From an uncultured Oscillospiraceae bacterium (lineage in GTDB: Bacteria; Bacillota; Clostridia; Oscillospirales; Oscillospiraceae), in contig CAAEUZ010000017.1 in the NCBI GenBank assembly GCA_900759385.1, forward strand, positions 1 to 5,226: a stretch of 5,226 nt of DNA. Direction: 5' to 3'. This document shows, piece by piece, positions 1 through 5,226 of the stretch. The notes beneath the pieces are model-generated. The model did not search any database. It worked only from the letters and a program-made list of their open reading frames with translations, and had not been told where the DNA came from. Within the stretch, counting starts at the first letter, position 1. Each line of letters begins with the position of its first letter. The position numbers were made by a program, and so were the translations under genes.

Positions 1-203
1 ATGACCACATGGAGCCCGCCCACGATTGAAATACCGCACAGCGGGCCCTGGCAATACGCGGCGGAAAGCCCCGGCGCAGGAAATGGCCTTTGGAAGAGAC
101 CCTACACTTCCCGATGAATTTGAATGACTTCATTGTTTTTGTTGAAAACCTTCCACTACAAATCGTAGGGGATATATGTAATTGCAAATAAAGGAGGGCA
201 ATT
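1..203 (+). other. Left flank: tail of unseen element DNA and xis leader
   Basis: No recognisable gene. Frame 1 is open from the window edge to a TGA at 115-117 (38 codons), so a gene could enter from the left and end there, but the peptide resembles nothing I know. Frame 2 is open from base 5 to a TGA at 125-127, and frame 3 from base 30 to a TAA at 189-191 without a convincing start. None can be chosen over the others. The composition changes at about 120, from GC-rich to AT-rich, which suits a shift from the end of a gene to a leader. No convincing -35/-10 pair for xis is visible. The heptamer ACTACAA at 155-161 is the reverse complement of a repeat in the attachment region (1791-1797). 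Confidence 0.3.
112..140 (+). terminator. Weak candidate intrinsic terminator upstream of xis
   Basis: CGATGAA (112-118) pairs with TTCATTG (129-135), including one G-T wobble, across a 10-base loop, and is followed directly by TTTTT (136-140). The stem is short and AT-rich, so it would be weak. It would suit the end of a gene entering from the left whose stop is the TGA at 115-117 or 125-127. A chance pairing is quite possible. Confidence 0.25.
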
Positions 204-404
204 ATGGAAAAAAGAAAACCCAATGACCTTTCACCGGATCAGTGCTTGGCGGTCGATACGGAATCGCTTTGCAAACTGCTCGACTGCGGGCGGCATACGG
301 CCGTTCAGATCGGCGACCTGGCCCACGCCCGCATCACCATGAATTCTCGTGTCCTTTGGAGCGTTCAGCGAGTGAAGGAATATTTGTACGAGATCTCATG
401 CTAA
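204..404 (+). CDS. xis: Excisionase-like small DNA-binding protein
   Basis: A 66-residue basic protein just upstream of the integrase, in the place of the recombination directionality factor (Xis) in Tn916-type elements. Such proteins bind and bend DNA near the element end and push the integrase from insertion towards excision. Residues about 18-40 look like a helix-turn-helix of the HTH_17/excisionase kind (a run of the form LCKLLDCGRHTA), followed by a short beta-wing (about 42-52) and a C-terminal helix (about 53-64, VQRVKEYLYEI). The length is normal for Xis. The start is well supported: AAAGGAGGG at 190-198 lies 5 bases before ATG 204. The stop is 57 bases before int with no terminator between, so the two are probably cotranscribed. 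Family assignment rests on size, fold pattern and position; a different small regulator with the same fold is possible. Confidence 0.72.
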   Translation: MEKRKPNDLSPDQCLAVDTESLCKLLDCGRHTAVQIGDLAHARITMNSRVLWSVQRVKEYLYEISC

Positions 405-461
405 CAGAACCTTGCCCATTCCGGGCGCAGCAACACACAAAACATCGGGAGGTATCAGCCT

Positions 462-1691
462 ATGCCAAAAGTTAGAAAAGACAACAAAGGCCGCAATCTG
501 CGGCCAGGAGAAACACAACGCTCAGACGGCAGCTATATGTTTGTCTATAAGCTGGGCAAGAAGAAAAAGTACATTTATGATTTTGACCTTGCCAGCCTGC
601 GGGCCAAAGAAAAAGTTCTCAACCGTGACAGCGAAGACGGTATTCGCACCCAGGAGGCTATGAAAATCACCCTAAATGATATGTTCAAAGTCCTCATGGA
701 TACGAAAATCCAGTTAAAGGCTTCTACACGGGCGAATTACGAATATCTTTGGAGCAACTATGTGAAGGATGAGCCGTTTGCCAACATTCCCCTGCCCAAC
801 ATCCGAAAGAGCGACATCCTGACATTTTACACGAAGCTTTTGAAAAAAGGCTTTGCGATCAATTCCTTGGAAAGCATCAATAACCTGATTCACCCCACGC
901 TTGAATTGGCGGTCGATGATGACTACATCCGAAAAAATCCAAGCAAAGGCGTCTACCGCTCTCTCAAAACAGAGGGAGCCGGGGCGCCCCCGAAGAAAAG
1001 AATCGCGCTGACTATGACACAGCAGAAGAACTTCCTTCGGTTCATTTCCAAGTCACCGATGTATAGCCACTGGCTGCCTGTCATGGTCGTGCTGCTCGGT
1101 ACGGGAATGCGTGTTGCGGAATGTACTGGCTTAACTAAAAATGATGTGGACCTGGAGAACAACACCATCTCTGTCAATCACAACTTGATCTATCGTGTGA
1201 TCGATGGGAAAGCAGGTTTTCATATCACCACCCCTAAAACGGCCAGCGGCACCCGCACCATCCCTATCCTGTATCCGCAGGTTGCTGAACAGCTCCGCAC
1301 ATTGATTGAAGTCATGGACACCCTCTATCCGGAAGACCTTGTGATGAATGGGTATCACGGTTTCCTTTTTAGGAATCGGGAAGGTTACTTTCTCAGTGCC
1401 CATAATATCAATCGGGCCATCCAGCGTATCTCCATCGCCTACAACGCCGAAGAAATGGATCAGGCTGAACTGGAAGATCGTGAGCCGGAACTGCTGCCGC
1501 ATTTTAGCGTACATAACATGAGACACACATTCTGCACGCGGCTCTGTGAAAGCACGAACGACATCAAGTTTATCCAGCAGGTGATGGGCCACGCTGATTT
1601 TTCCACAACTATGGATATTTATACGCATATTACACAAGAAAACATGAGGGAAAAAGCAGAGGCAATCAAGGGTAATTTGGTGCTAATGTGA
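462..1691 (+). CDS. int: Tyrosine recombinase / site-specific integrase, Tn916 type
   Basis: Catalyses strand exchange between the element and chromosomal attachment sites through a covalent 3'-phosphotyrosine intermediate. Three domains are visible. Residues about 10-55 form an arm-binding AP2-like domain (RPGETQRSDGSYMF, as in the Integrase_DNA family). Residues about 68-165 are the helical SAM-like core-binding domain. Residues about 180-400 are the catalytic domain. The full active-site set can be read: Arg217 (GTGMR), Lys259 (TPKT), His351 and Arg354 (HNMRH), His377 (MGHAD) and the nucleophile Tyr387 (DIYTH). At 409 residues it is close to the family norm and looks intact. GGGAGG at 447-452 lies 9 bases before ATG 462. 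It follows xis and is convergent with lysS, whose 3' end is the likely target. None of its 29 isoleucines uses ATA, unlike the neighbouring chromosomal genes, which fits recent transfer. Confidence 0.95.
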   Translation: MPKVRKDNKGRNLRPGETQRSDGSYMFVYKLGKKKKYIYDFDLASLRAKEKVLNRDSEDGIRTQEAMKITLNDMFKVLMDTKIQLKASTRANYEYLWSNYVKDEPFANIPLPNIRKSDILTFYTKLLKKGFAINSLESINNLIHPTLELAVDDDYIRKNPSKGVYRSLKTEGAGAPPKKRIALTMTQQKNFLRFISKSPMYSHWLPVMVVLLGTGMRVAECTGLTKNDVDLENNTISVNHNLIYRVIDGKAGFHITTPKTASGTRTIPILYPQVAEQLRTLIEVMDTLYPEDLVMNGYHGFLFRNREGYFLSAHNINRAIQRISIAYNAEEMDQAELEDREPELLPHFSVHNMRHTFCTRLCESTNDIKFIQQVMGHADFSTTMDIYTHITQENMREKAEAIKGNLVLM

Positions 1692-1702
1692 AAATTGCAA
1701 AA

Positions 1703-1745
1703 AAGGGCAAATCCGCATAAAAAACACGGATTTGCCCTTCATTTT
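1703..1745. terminator. Bidirectional intrinsic terminator between int and lysS
   Basis: A perfect 13-bp stem, AAGGGCAAATCCG (1703-1715) with its complement at 1727-1739, encloses an 11-base loop. It begins 11 bases after the int stop. On the + strand it is followed by CATTTT, a modest U-tract. On the - strand the stem runs into the complement of the A-run 1699-1704, a better U-tract. It should therefore end int transcription and also stop transcripts running out of lysS through the attachment region. Confidence 0.85.
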
Positions 1746-1749
1746 GGCC

Positions 1750-1844
1750 CGTCTGATGCCGTCTGATTTCAAGCAAAAGTTGTAGAAAAGTTGTAGTTGT
1801 AAGCCCATTTTACTACATCTTGTGCCGTCCTGTTTCATCAGACG
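1750..1844. repeat. CGTCTGAT direct and inverted repeat set
   Basis: Two direct copies of CGTCTGAT start at 1750 and 1760, one helical turn apart, and an exact inverted copy ATCAGACG lies at 1837-1844. With one more base on each side, CGTCTGATG (1750-1758) and CATCAGACG (1836-1844) form a perfect 9-bp inverted repeat around the gap. The inverted copy also faces CGTC at 1826-1829, giving an imperfect inverted pair about a 11-base centre, which is a plausible core site. The binding role is inferred. Confidence 0.55.
1775..1796 (+). repeat. Tandem 11-bp repeats, candidate integrase arm sites
   Basis: AAAAGTTGTAG occurs twice back to back (1775-1785 and 1786-1796), and a further partial copy, GTTGTA, starts at 1796. 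The 11-bp period puts both copies on the same face of the helix. The N-terminal domain of Tn916 integrase is known to bind short direct repeats near the element ends, and the integrase here has that domain, so arm-type binding sites are the best reading. Confidence 0.6.
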
Positions 1845-1861
1845 CTATATATTGTGGAATT

Positions 1862-3370
1862 TTAGTCTAATGGCTTCATCGTGGGGAAGAGGATTATATC
1901 CCTTATCGAGTCAACTCCCGCGAGCATCATGCAGCAGCGGTCTATACCTATGCCGAGGCCGCCCGTGGGGGGCATGCCGTACTCGAGGGCGTTGATGTAG
2001 TCGTAGTCCATCATGCCGGCCTCGTCGTCGCCCTTGGCGCGCAGCTCGACCTGCTTGAGGAAGCGCTCCTTCTGGTCGATGGGGTCGTTGAGCTCGGAGA
2101 AGGCGTTGCCCATCTCGCTGCGGCAGATGAAGAGCTCGAAGCGCTCGGTGAGGCGCTTGTCCTTCGGGCTGCGCTTGGCCAGCGGGGAGACGTCCACCGG
2201 GTGCATGGTGATAAACGTCGGCTGCACCATGTGCTCCTCCACCTTCTGGTCAAAACACTCATAGAGTGCGTTGCCCCAGGTCGGCTCCTTGCCGGACATG
2301 TCCACGCCCGCGGCCTTCGCGGCGGCGACCGCCTCGGCGTCGCTGTCGATGGCCATGAAATCCACGCCCAGGTACTTGTTGACGGCCTCGGCCATGGTCA
2401 TGCGCGGCCAGCCGGGCGCGAGCGAGACGTGCTCGCCCTGCCAGTCCACCTCATAGGTGCCGAGTATCTCCATAGCAGCGCCGCTGAGCAGGTCTTCAAA
2501 CAAGTCCATCATGTCGTTGAAGTCGGCGTAGGCCTGGTACAGCTCTACGGTGGTGAACTCGGGGTTGTGGCGCGTATCCATGCCCTCGTTGCGGAAGATG
2601 CGGCCGAGCTCGTAAACGCGCTCTATGCCGCCGACGATAAGGCGCTTGAGCGGCAGCTCGGTGGCAATACGCAGATACATGTCCATATCCAGCGTATTGT
2701 GGTGGGTTATAAATGGCCTCGCCGTCGCGCCGCCGGAGATGGTGTTGAGCACCGGCGTCTCGACCTCCATGTAGCCGCGGTTCTCCAGGAAGCGGCGCAC
2801 ATAGCTGACGAACCTGGAGCGTATCTCAAAGTTGCGGCGGCTCTCATCGCTCATGATGAGGTCCACATAGCGCTGGCGGTACTTGAGCTCCACGTTGGTC
2901 ATGCCGTGGAACTTCTCCGGCAGGGGGCGCAGGCTCTTGGAGAGCAGCGTCACGTGCTCCGCGTGGACGGATATCTCGCCCGTCTTGGTCTTGAACACAT
3001 AGCCCTCAACGCCTATGATGTCGCCGATGTCGTAGCGGCGGAAGTCCTTGAACTCCTGTTCGCTGACGGAGTCGGAACGCACATACACCTGGATCTGGCC
3101 CTTGTCGTCCTTTATATGGCAGAATATGGCCTTGCCCATGCCGCGCTTGGACATAATGCGCCCGGCGACGGAGACAGGCTTATTCTCAAAGCCCTCATAG
3201 CCGTCCTTTATCTCGCTGGACCAGGCGCTGCGCCTGTAGCTGGTTATCTCAAAGGGATCGCGGCCCGCGGAGCGCAGCTCGTCGAGCTTCTCGCGGCGGA
3301 CGCGCAGGATTTCACTGAGCTCCTGCTCGGGAGCCTCGTTCACGTTGTTCTTTGTATTCTCCCCGCTCAT
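1862..3370 (-). CDS. lysS: Lysyl-tRNA synthetase, class II
   Basis: Charges tRNA-Lys with lysine using ATP in the cytoplasm. The 502-residue product has the usual bacterial LysS length and layout. A helical N-terminus is followed by an OB-fold anticodon-binding domain (about 66-145, with VSVAGRIMSKRGMGKAIF). The class II catalytic core follows, with motif 1 around 194-208 (invariant Pro206), motif 2 around 251-283 (FRNEG with Arg260, then NPEFTTVELY) and motif 3 around 467-482 (PPTGGLGIGIDR, Arg478). The gene starts 15 bases after the greA stop. Its ribosome binding site, GAGGAAAG, overlaps that TGA stop, so the pair should be cotranscribed and perhaps translationally coupled. No T-box leader is present. 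The C-terminus (FPTMKPLD) looks complete even though the mobile element begins just beyond, so insertion has not damaged the enzyme. ATA isoleucine codons are common despite the GC-rich sequence. Confidence 0.97.
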   Translation of the reverse strand: MSGENTKNNVNEAPEQELSEILRVRREKLDELRSAGRDPFEITSYRRSAWSSEIKDGYEGFENKPVSVAGRIMSKRGMGKAIFCHIKDDKGQIQVYVRSDSVSEQEFKDFRRYDIGDIIGVEGYVFKTKTGEISVHAEHVTLLSKSLRPLPEKFHGMTNVELKYRQRYVDLIMSDESRRNFEIRSRFVSYVRRFLENRGYMEVETPVLNTISGGATARPFITHHNTLDMDMYLRIATELPLKRLIVGGIERVYELGRIFRNEGMDTRHNPEFTTVELYQAYADFNDMMDLFEDLLSGAAMEILGTYEVDWQGEHVSLAPGWPRMTMAEAVNKYLGVDFMAIDSDAEAVAAAKAAGVDMSGKEPTWGNALYECFDQKVEEHMVQPTFITMHPVDVSPLAKRSPKDKRLTERFELFICRSEMGNAFSELNDPIDQKERFLKQVELRAKGDDEAGMMDYDYINALEYGMPPTGGLGIGIDRCCMMLAGVDSIRDIILFPTMKPLD

Positions 3371-3385
3371 AGTACCCCGCTTTCC

Positions 3386-3868
3386 TCAGCCGTTTCTCAC
3401 AGAGAGCACGGTGAAACGCATTTCTCCCGCAGGGGCATCGACAGTGACAGTCTCGCCCACGCGGTGCCCGAGGATGGCACGGCCTATGGGGCTCTCATCG
3501 CTGATGCGGCCCTGCATGGGGTTGGCCTCCTGGGAACCGACTATCTGATACTCTATCTCATCGTTCTCATCGACGTCCAGCAGCTTGACATAGCTGCTGA
3601 GATGGACGGTGTCAGCATCCAGCTCGGTCTTCTCGATTATCTCGGCGTTCTCGATGAGCACCTTCATCTCGGCTATCTTCGAGTAGAGCTTACCCTGCTC
3701 TGTCTTGGCCTCGTCGTACTCGCTGTTCTCGCTGAGGTCGCCGAAGCTGCGGGCCTCCTTTATGAGCTCGCTGACCTCCTTCTCGCGGACGGTCTCGAGG
3801 TAATTGAGCTCCTTGACGAGTTCGTCATAGCGCTCCTGGCTCATTTTGTACTTGCTCTCGGCACTCAT
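3386..3868 (-). CDS. greA: Transcription elongation factor GreA
   Basis: Enters the RNA polymerase secondary channel and stimulates cleavage of backtracked RNA, rescuing stalled elongation complexes. The 160-residue product matches the family's length. Residues about 5-80 form the antiparallel coiled coil, with the acidic tip in GDLSENSEYDEAK; Asp44 and Glu47 correspond to the metal-coordinating pair. Residues about 85-160 form the FKBP-like domain with the typical SPIGRAILGHRVGE. I chose ATG at 3866-3868 because GGAAGGAAG at 3875-3883 lies 6 bases upstream and the protein then begins MSAESKYKMSQ, as in homologues. A longer reading from TTG at 3905-3907 adds 13 residues, but it would start at the predicted transcription start and lacks a binding site. 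It is the first gene of a greA-lysS operon with its own strong promoter. Six of its ten isoleucine codons are ATA. Confidence 0.96.
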   Translation of the reverse strand: MSAESKYKMSQERYDELVKELNYLETVREKEVSELIKEARSFGDLSENSEYDEAKTEQGKLYSKIAEMKVLIENAEIIEKTELDADTVHLSSYVKLLDVDENDEIEYQIVGSQEANPMQGRISDESPIGRAILGHRVGETVTVDAPAGEMRFTVLSVRNG

Positions 3869-3874
3869 TGCTAT

Positions 3875-3883
3875 CTTCCTTCC
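3875..3883 (-). promoter_or_regulatory. greA ribosome binding site that fixes the start
   Basis: Read on the - strand, GGAAGGAAG ends 6 bases before ATG 3868. It supports the 160-residue form of GreA over the 173-residue form starting at TTG 3907. Confidence 0.7.
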
Positions 3884-3913
3884 GTAATTTGTGCGGTCAC
3901 GCCGCAAGCTATA

Positions 3914-3942
3914 ATTATAAGTTGACTGTAATTGATTGTCAA
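3914..3942 (-). promoter_or_regulatory. Perfect consensus sigma-A promoter for greA-lysS
   Basis: On the - strand, TTGACA (3942-3937) and TATAAT (3919-3914) are separated by exactly 17 bases, matching the housekeeping consensus at all 12 positions. Transcription should start near 3907, giving a leader of about 40 bases before the greA ATG. The -35 box begins 4 bases after the protease stop codon, so the promoter fills nearly the whole intergenic gap. No operator-like repeat is evident within it, suggesting strong constitutive expression. Confidence 0.93.
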
Positions 3943-3946
3943 GGCG

Positions 3947-5134
3947 TCACATCATCATCTGCACGGCGGAAATGGCCGCGTTGAGCTGCGTATCGGCCTT
4001 GGCTGTGAGCGCTATCTCCTGGTCCGGCACGATACCTCCCTGTTCGGAGAGGTCCACTCCCAGCGGGGTGAGGTATTTGGCGGTGGATATATGCACCGCG
4101 CTGCCGTCGCTGAGCTCTATCGTCTGCTGGCTGCGCCCCTTGCCGGTGGTGCGCTCGCCTATGATATCGGCCCAGTTGTACTCCTGCAGGGCGGCGGCAA
4201 AGAACTCCGCCGCGGAGTAGGTGTCCGCGTTTACGAGGACGGCCATCGGCATGTCCAGGCAGACGCTGTCGGACTCGGTCGGCGTCTGGTTGCCGGACTC
4301 GTCCACGCTTATGAATATCGTGCCCGAGGGCAGCAGGTAGTCCAGCAGGGTTGTCAGCTCGCTCACCAGCCCTCCCGGGTTTGTGCGCACGTCAAAGATG
4401 AAGCCCTTGGCCCCCTGGGTCAGCAGCGTCTCAATGGCGCTGATGGCGGCCTCGGCCGTTCCGGAGTGGAAATTGAGTATCTGCACATAACCGATACTGC
4501 CGCTGAGCATCTCATAGCTGACGGGGTTAGTATACACGACGGCACAGTTTACGGTTACATCCGACTGATTGCCGTCAGACTTCTGTATGCGCAGGCGCAC
4601 ACTCTCGCCGAGGTTGGTCTCTATGAAGCTGCGGGCGTCGCCGACGGTCATATCCGTTATGTCCGTGTCGTTGACGGCTATGATAATATCGCCGACCGCG
4701 AGCCCGGCCGTCTGCGCGGGCGAATCGGTATAAACGCCTGTTATCTTCAGGCCGCCCGTATCTGTGTCCTTATCAATCTGCACGCCTAGGCCCACGTACT
4801 GGTTGGCACTGTAGAGCTGATAGGCGCTGTACTCGCTGGGGCTCATGTAATAGCTCCACTCGTCGCCCAGCGCATCCACCATAGCGGCGAAGGCTGCCGA
4901 GGACACCGCCTCCTCGTCTACGTCGCCGACATAGTATTGGTCAAGGACATTCTTTATCTCCAGGTACTTCATGGCCTGGGTGTAGTTTTCCTCCGAGCCT
5001 ATCCGTTCCCGCTCGCGCTGCACCGTCAGGCCGTATGTCACGCCGACACAGAGCACACAGGCAAGTATAAACGCCCACAGCCTGATTTTCATGCCGAAAA
5101 ACGCCTTTGCGGCTCTTCCGATTACGTTCTTCAT
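3947..5134 (-). CDS. ctpB: S41 carboxyl-terminal processing protease with PDZ domain (CtpA/CtpB type)
   Basis: A membrane-anchored serine protease that trims or degrades proteins outside the membrane from their C-terminal ends. The 395-residue product has a basic N-terminus and one hydrophobic segment (about 16-37) acting as a signal anchor. A PDZ domain follows (about 110-185, with YVGLGVQID and SPAQTAGLAVGDIIIAVN), then the S41 catalytic domain (about 210-375). The Ser/Lys/Gln set reads as Ser307 (TYSAAE), Lys332 (TGKG) and Gln336; the 25- and 4-residue spacings equal those of Bacillus subtilis CtpB (Ser309, Lys334, Gln338). The usual SASASE motif is altered to TYSAAE, but the nucleophile is kept. 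AAGGAGG at 5140-5146 lies 5 bases before ATG 5134, supporting this start over the internal Met15. In clostridia such genes often follow ftsE, ftsX and an M23 peptidase, but that context is outside the window. Substrate unknown. The symbol is by family and ctpA would do equally well. Confidence 0.93.
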   Translation of the reverse strand: MKNVIGRAAKAFFGMKIRLWAFILACVLCVGVTYGLTVQRERERIGSEENYTQAMKYLEIKNVLDQYYVGDVDEEAVSSAAFAAMVDALGDEWSYYMSPSEYSAYQLYSANQYVGLGVQIDKDTDTGGLKITGVYTDSPAQTAGLAVGDIIIAVNDTDITDMTVGDARSFIETNLGESVRLRIQKSDGNQSDVTVNCAVVYTNPVSYEMLSGSIGYVQILNFHSGTAEAAISAIETLLTQGAKGFIFDVRTNPGGLVSELTTLLDYLLPSGTIFISVDESGNQTPTESDSVCLDMPMAVLVNADTYSAAEFFAAALQEYNWADIIGERTTGKGRSQQTIELSDGSAVHISTAKYLTPLGVDLSEQGGIVPDQEIALTAKADTQLNAAISAVQMMM

Positions 5135-5165
5135 AAGCGCCTCCTTTTAAGGGGTAAAGCTGCTC

Positions 5166-5198
5166 AAAAAGCAACACAAACGTCGGCCCGAAGGGCCG
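5166..5198 (-). terminator. Hairpin upstream of the protease gene, weak terminator or attenuator
   Basis: On the - strand CGGCCC (5198-5193) pairs with GGGCCG (5189-5184) around a TTC loop, a very GC-rich 6-bp stem. An interrupted T-rich stretch follows, ending in TTTTT (5170-5166). It could partly terminate an upstream gene while letting some transcripts reach the protease. On the + strand no T-tract follows, so it would not act in that direction. Confidence 0.5.
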
Positions 5199-5203
5199 GC
5201 GCG

Positions 5204-5226
5204 TTATACTGGCGGGCGGCCATAAG
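5204..5226 (-). CDS. Possible last codons of an upstream gene (partial)
   Basis: One - strand frame enters from the window edge and ends in TAA at 5206-5204 after YGRPPV, five bases before the hairpin at 5198. A stop followed by a terminator-like hairpin is the usual end of a gene, which is the only reason to prefer this frame. Another open frame runs on to a TGA near 5166. The same bases also contain TATAAC (5208-5203), which could instead be a -10 element for the protease gene with its -35 outside the window. Too short to identify. Confidence 0.2.

Larger units (their letters stand above)
1746..1861. other. Probable attachment-site (att) region at element-chromosome junction
   Basis: This gap between the int terminator and the lysS stop codon has no gene but is dense in short repeats. 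CGTCTGAT occurs directly at 1750-1757 and 1760-1767 and inverted at 1837-1844. TGCCGTCTGATTTC (1757-1770) is echoed by TGCCGTCCTGTTTC (1823-1836) at 11 of 14 positions. TGTAGT (1792-1797) is mirrored by ACTACA (1812-1817). Tn916-type integrases use core sites at the crossover and arm sites just inside the element, and this layout fits. The exact crossover cannot be placed, because the matching copy at the other end of the element is outside the window. Confidence 0.6.

Noticed and set aside
1131..1637. 168-codon - strand open frame inside int
   Set aside because: It is opposite the integrase catalytic domain, which carries all active-site residues, and its own product resembles nothing known.
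180..1701. AATTGCAAA at both 180-188 and 1693-1701, flanking xis-int, as possible element end repeats
   Set aside because: Nine AT-rich bases beside a ribosome binding site and a terminator are easily explained by chance, and integration ends are expected beyond the terminator, not before it.
1746..1861. CRISPR-like or small RNA array in the repeat-rich gap
   Set aside because: Repeats are 8-11 bases, irregularly placed and partly tandem without spacers; attachment-site structure explains them better.
3371..3385. T-box or other riboswitch ahead of lysS
   Set aside because: Only 15 bases separate greA from lysS, and the greA leader of about 40 bases is too short for a T-box.
3869..3907. N-terminal 13-residue extension of GreA from TTG 3907
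   Set aside because: The TTG coincides with the predicted transcription start, has no ribosome binding site, and lengthens GreA beyond its usual size.
2201..3925. Long 574-codon open frame on the + strand opposite lysS and greA
   Set aside because: It is antisense to two unmistakable conserved genes, consists of low-complexity Leu/Ala/Val/His-rich sequence produced by GC-rich codons on the other strand, and has no recognisable domain.
3932..4789. 285-codon + strand open frame opposite the S41 protease
   Set aside because: It is a shadow of the protease gene, with no family resemblance; its start falls inside the greA promoter region.
4941..5177. 78-codon - strand frame overlapping the start of the protease gene
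   Set aside because: It overlaps the well-supported protease start, signal anchor and ribosome binding site in another frame, and its product is not recognisable.

Overview
The window joins the end of an integrated mobile element (about 1-1860) to a stretch of ordinary chromosome (about 1862-5226). Everything points to a Bacillota host, most likely a GC-rich gut-type clostridium (Oscillospiraceae-like, inferred): AGGAGG-type ribosome binding sites, a consensus sigma-A promoter, a GreA-LysS gene pair, a sporulation/cell-envelope type S41 protease, and a Tn916-type integrase. I cannot name a species.

Element side (+ strand). Positions 1-203 hold the tail of something that lies to the left, with no recognisable gene. 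Next come a 66-residue excisionase-like helix-turn-helix protein (204-404) and a 409-residue tyrosine recombinase (462-1691) with an intact catalytic set. This is the standard xis-int recombination module at one end of an integrative and conjugative or mobilizable element. The integrase gene ends in a strong hairpin (1703-1739). The 120 bases between that hairpin and the lysS stop codon are rich in short direct and inverted repeats, as expected for an attachment site with integrase arm-type sites. The other end of the element is outside the window.

Chromosome side (- strand, read right to left). A few codons of an upstream gene may end near 5204, followed by a terminator-like hairpin. Then come a membrane-anchored carboxyl-terminal processing protease (5134-3947), the transcription elongation factor GreA (3868-3386) and lysyl-tRNA synthetase LysS (3370-1862). 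A perfect TTGACA-17-TATAAT promoter sits between the protease stop and greA and should drive greA-lysS as a two-gene operon, 15 bases apart. The element lies immediately beyond the 3' end of lysS, with int and lysS convergent. This is the geometry produced by integrases that target the 3' end of a housekeeping gene.

I found no CRISPR array, tRNA, rRNA, toxin-antitoxin pair, defence gene or clearly novel system. The most useful second looks are the repeat-rich attachment region, the shared bidirectional terminator, and the sharp difference in isoleucine codon use between element and host genes.
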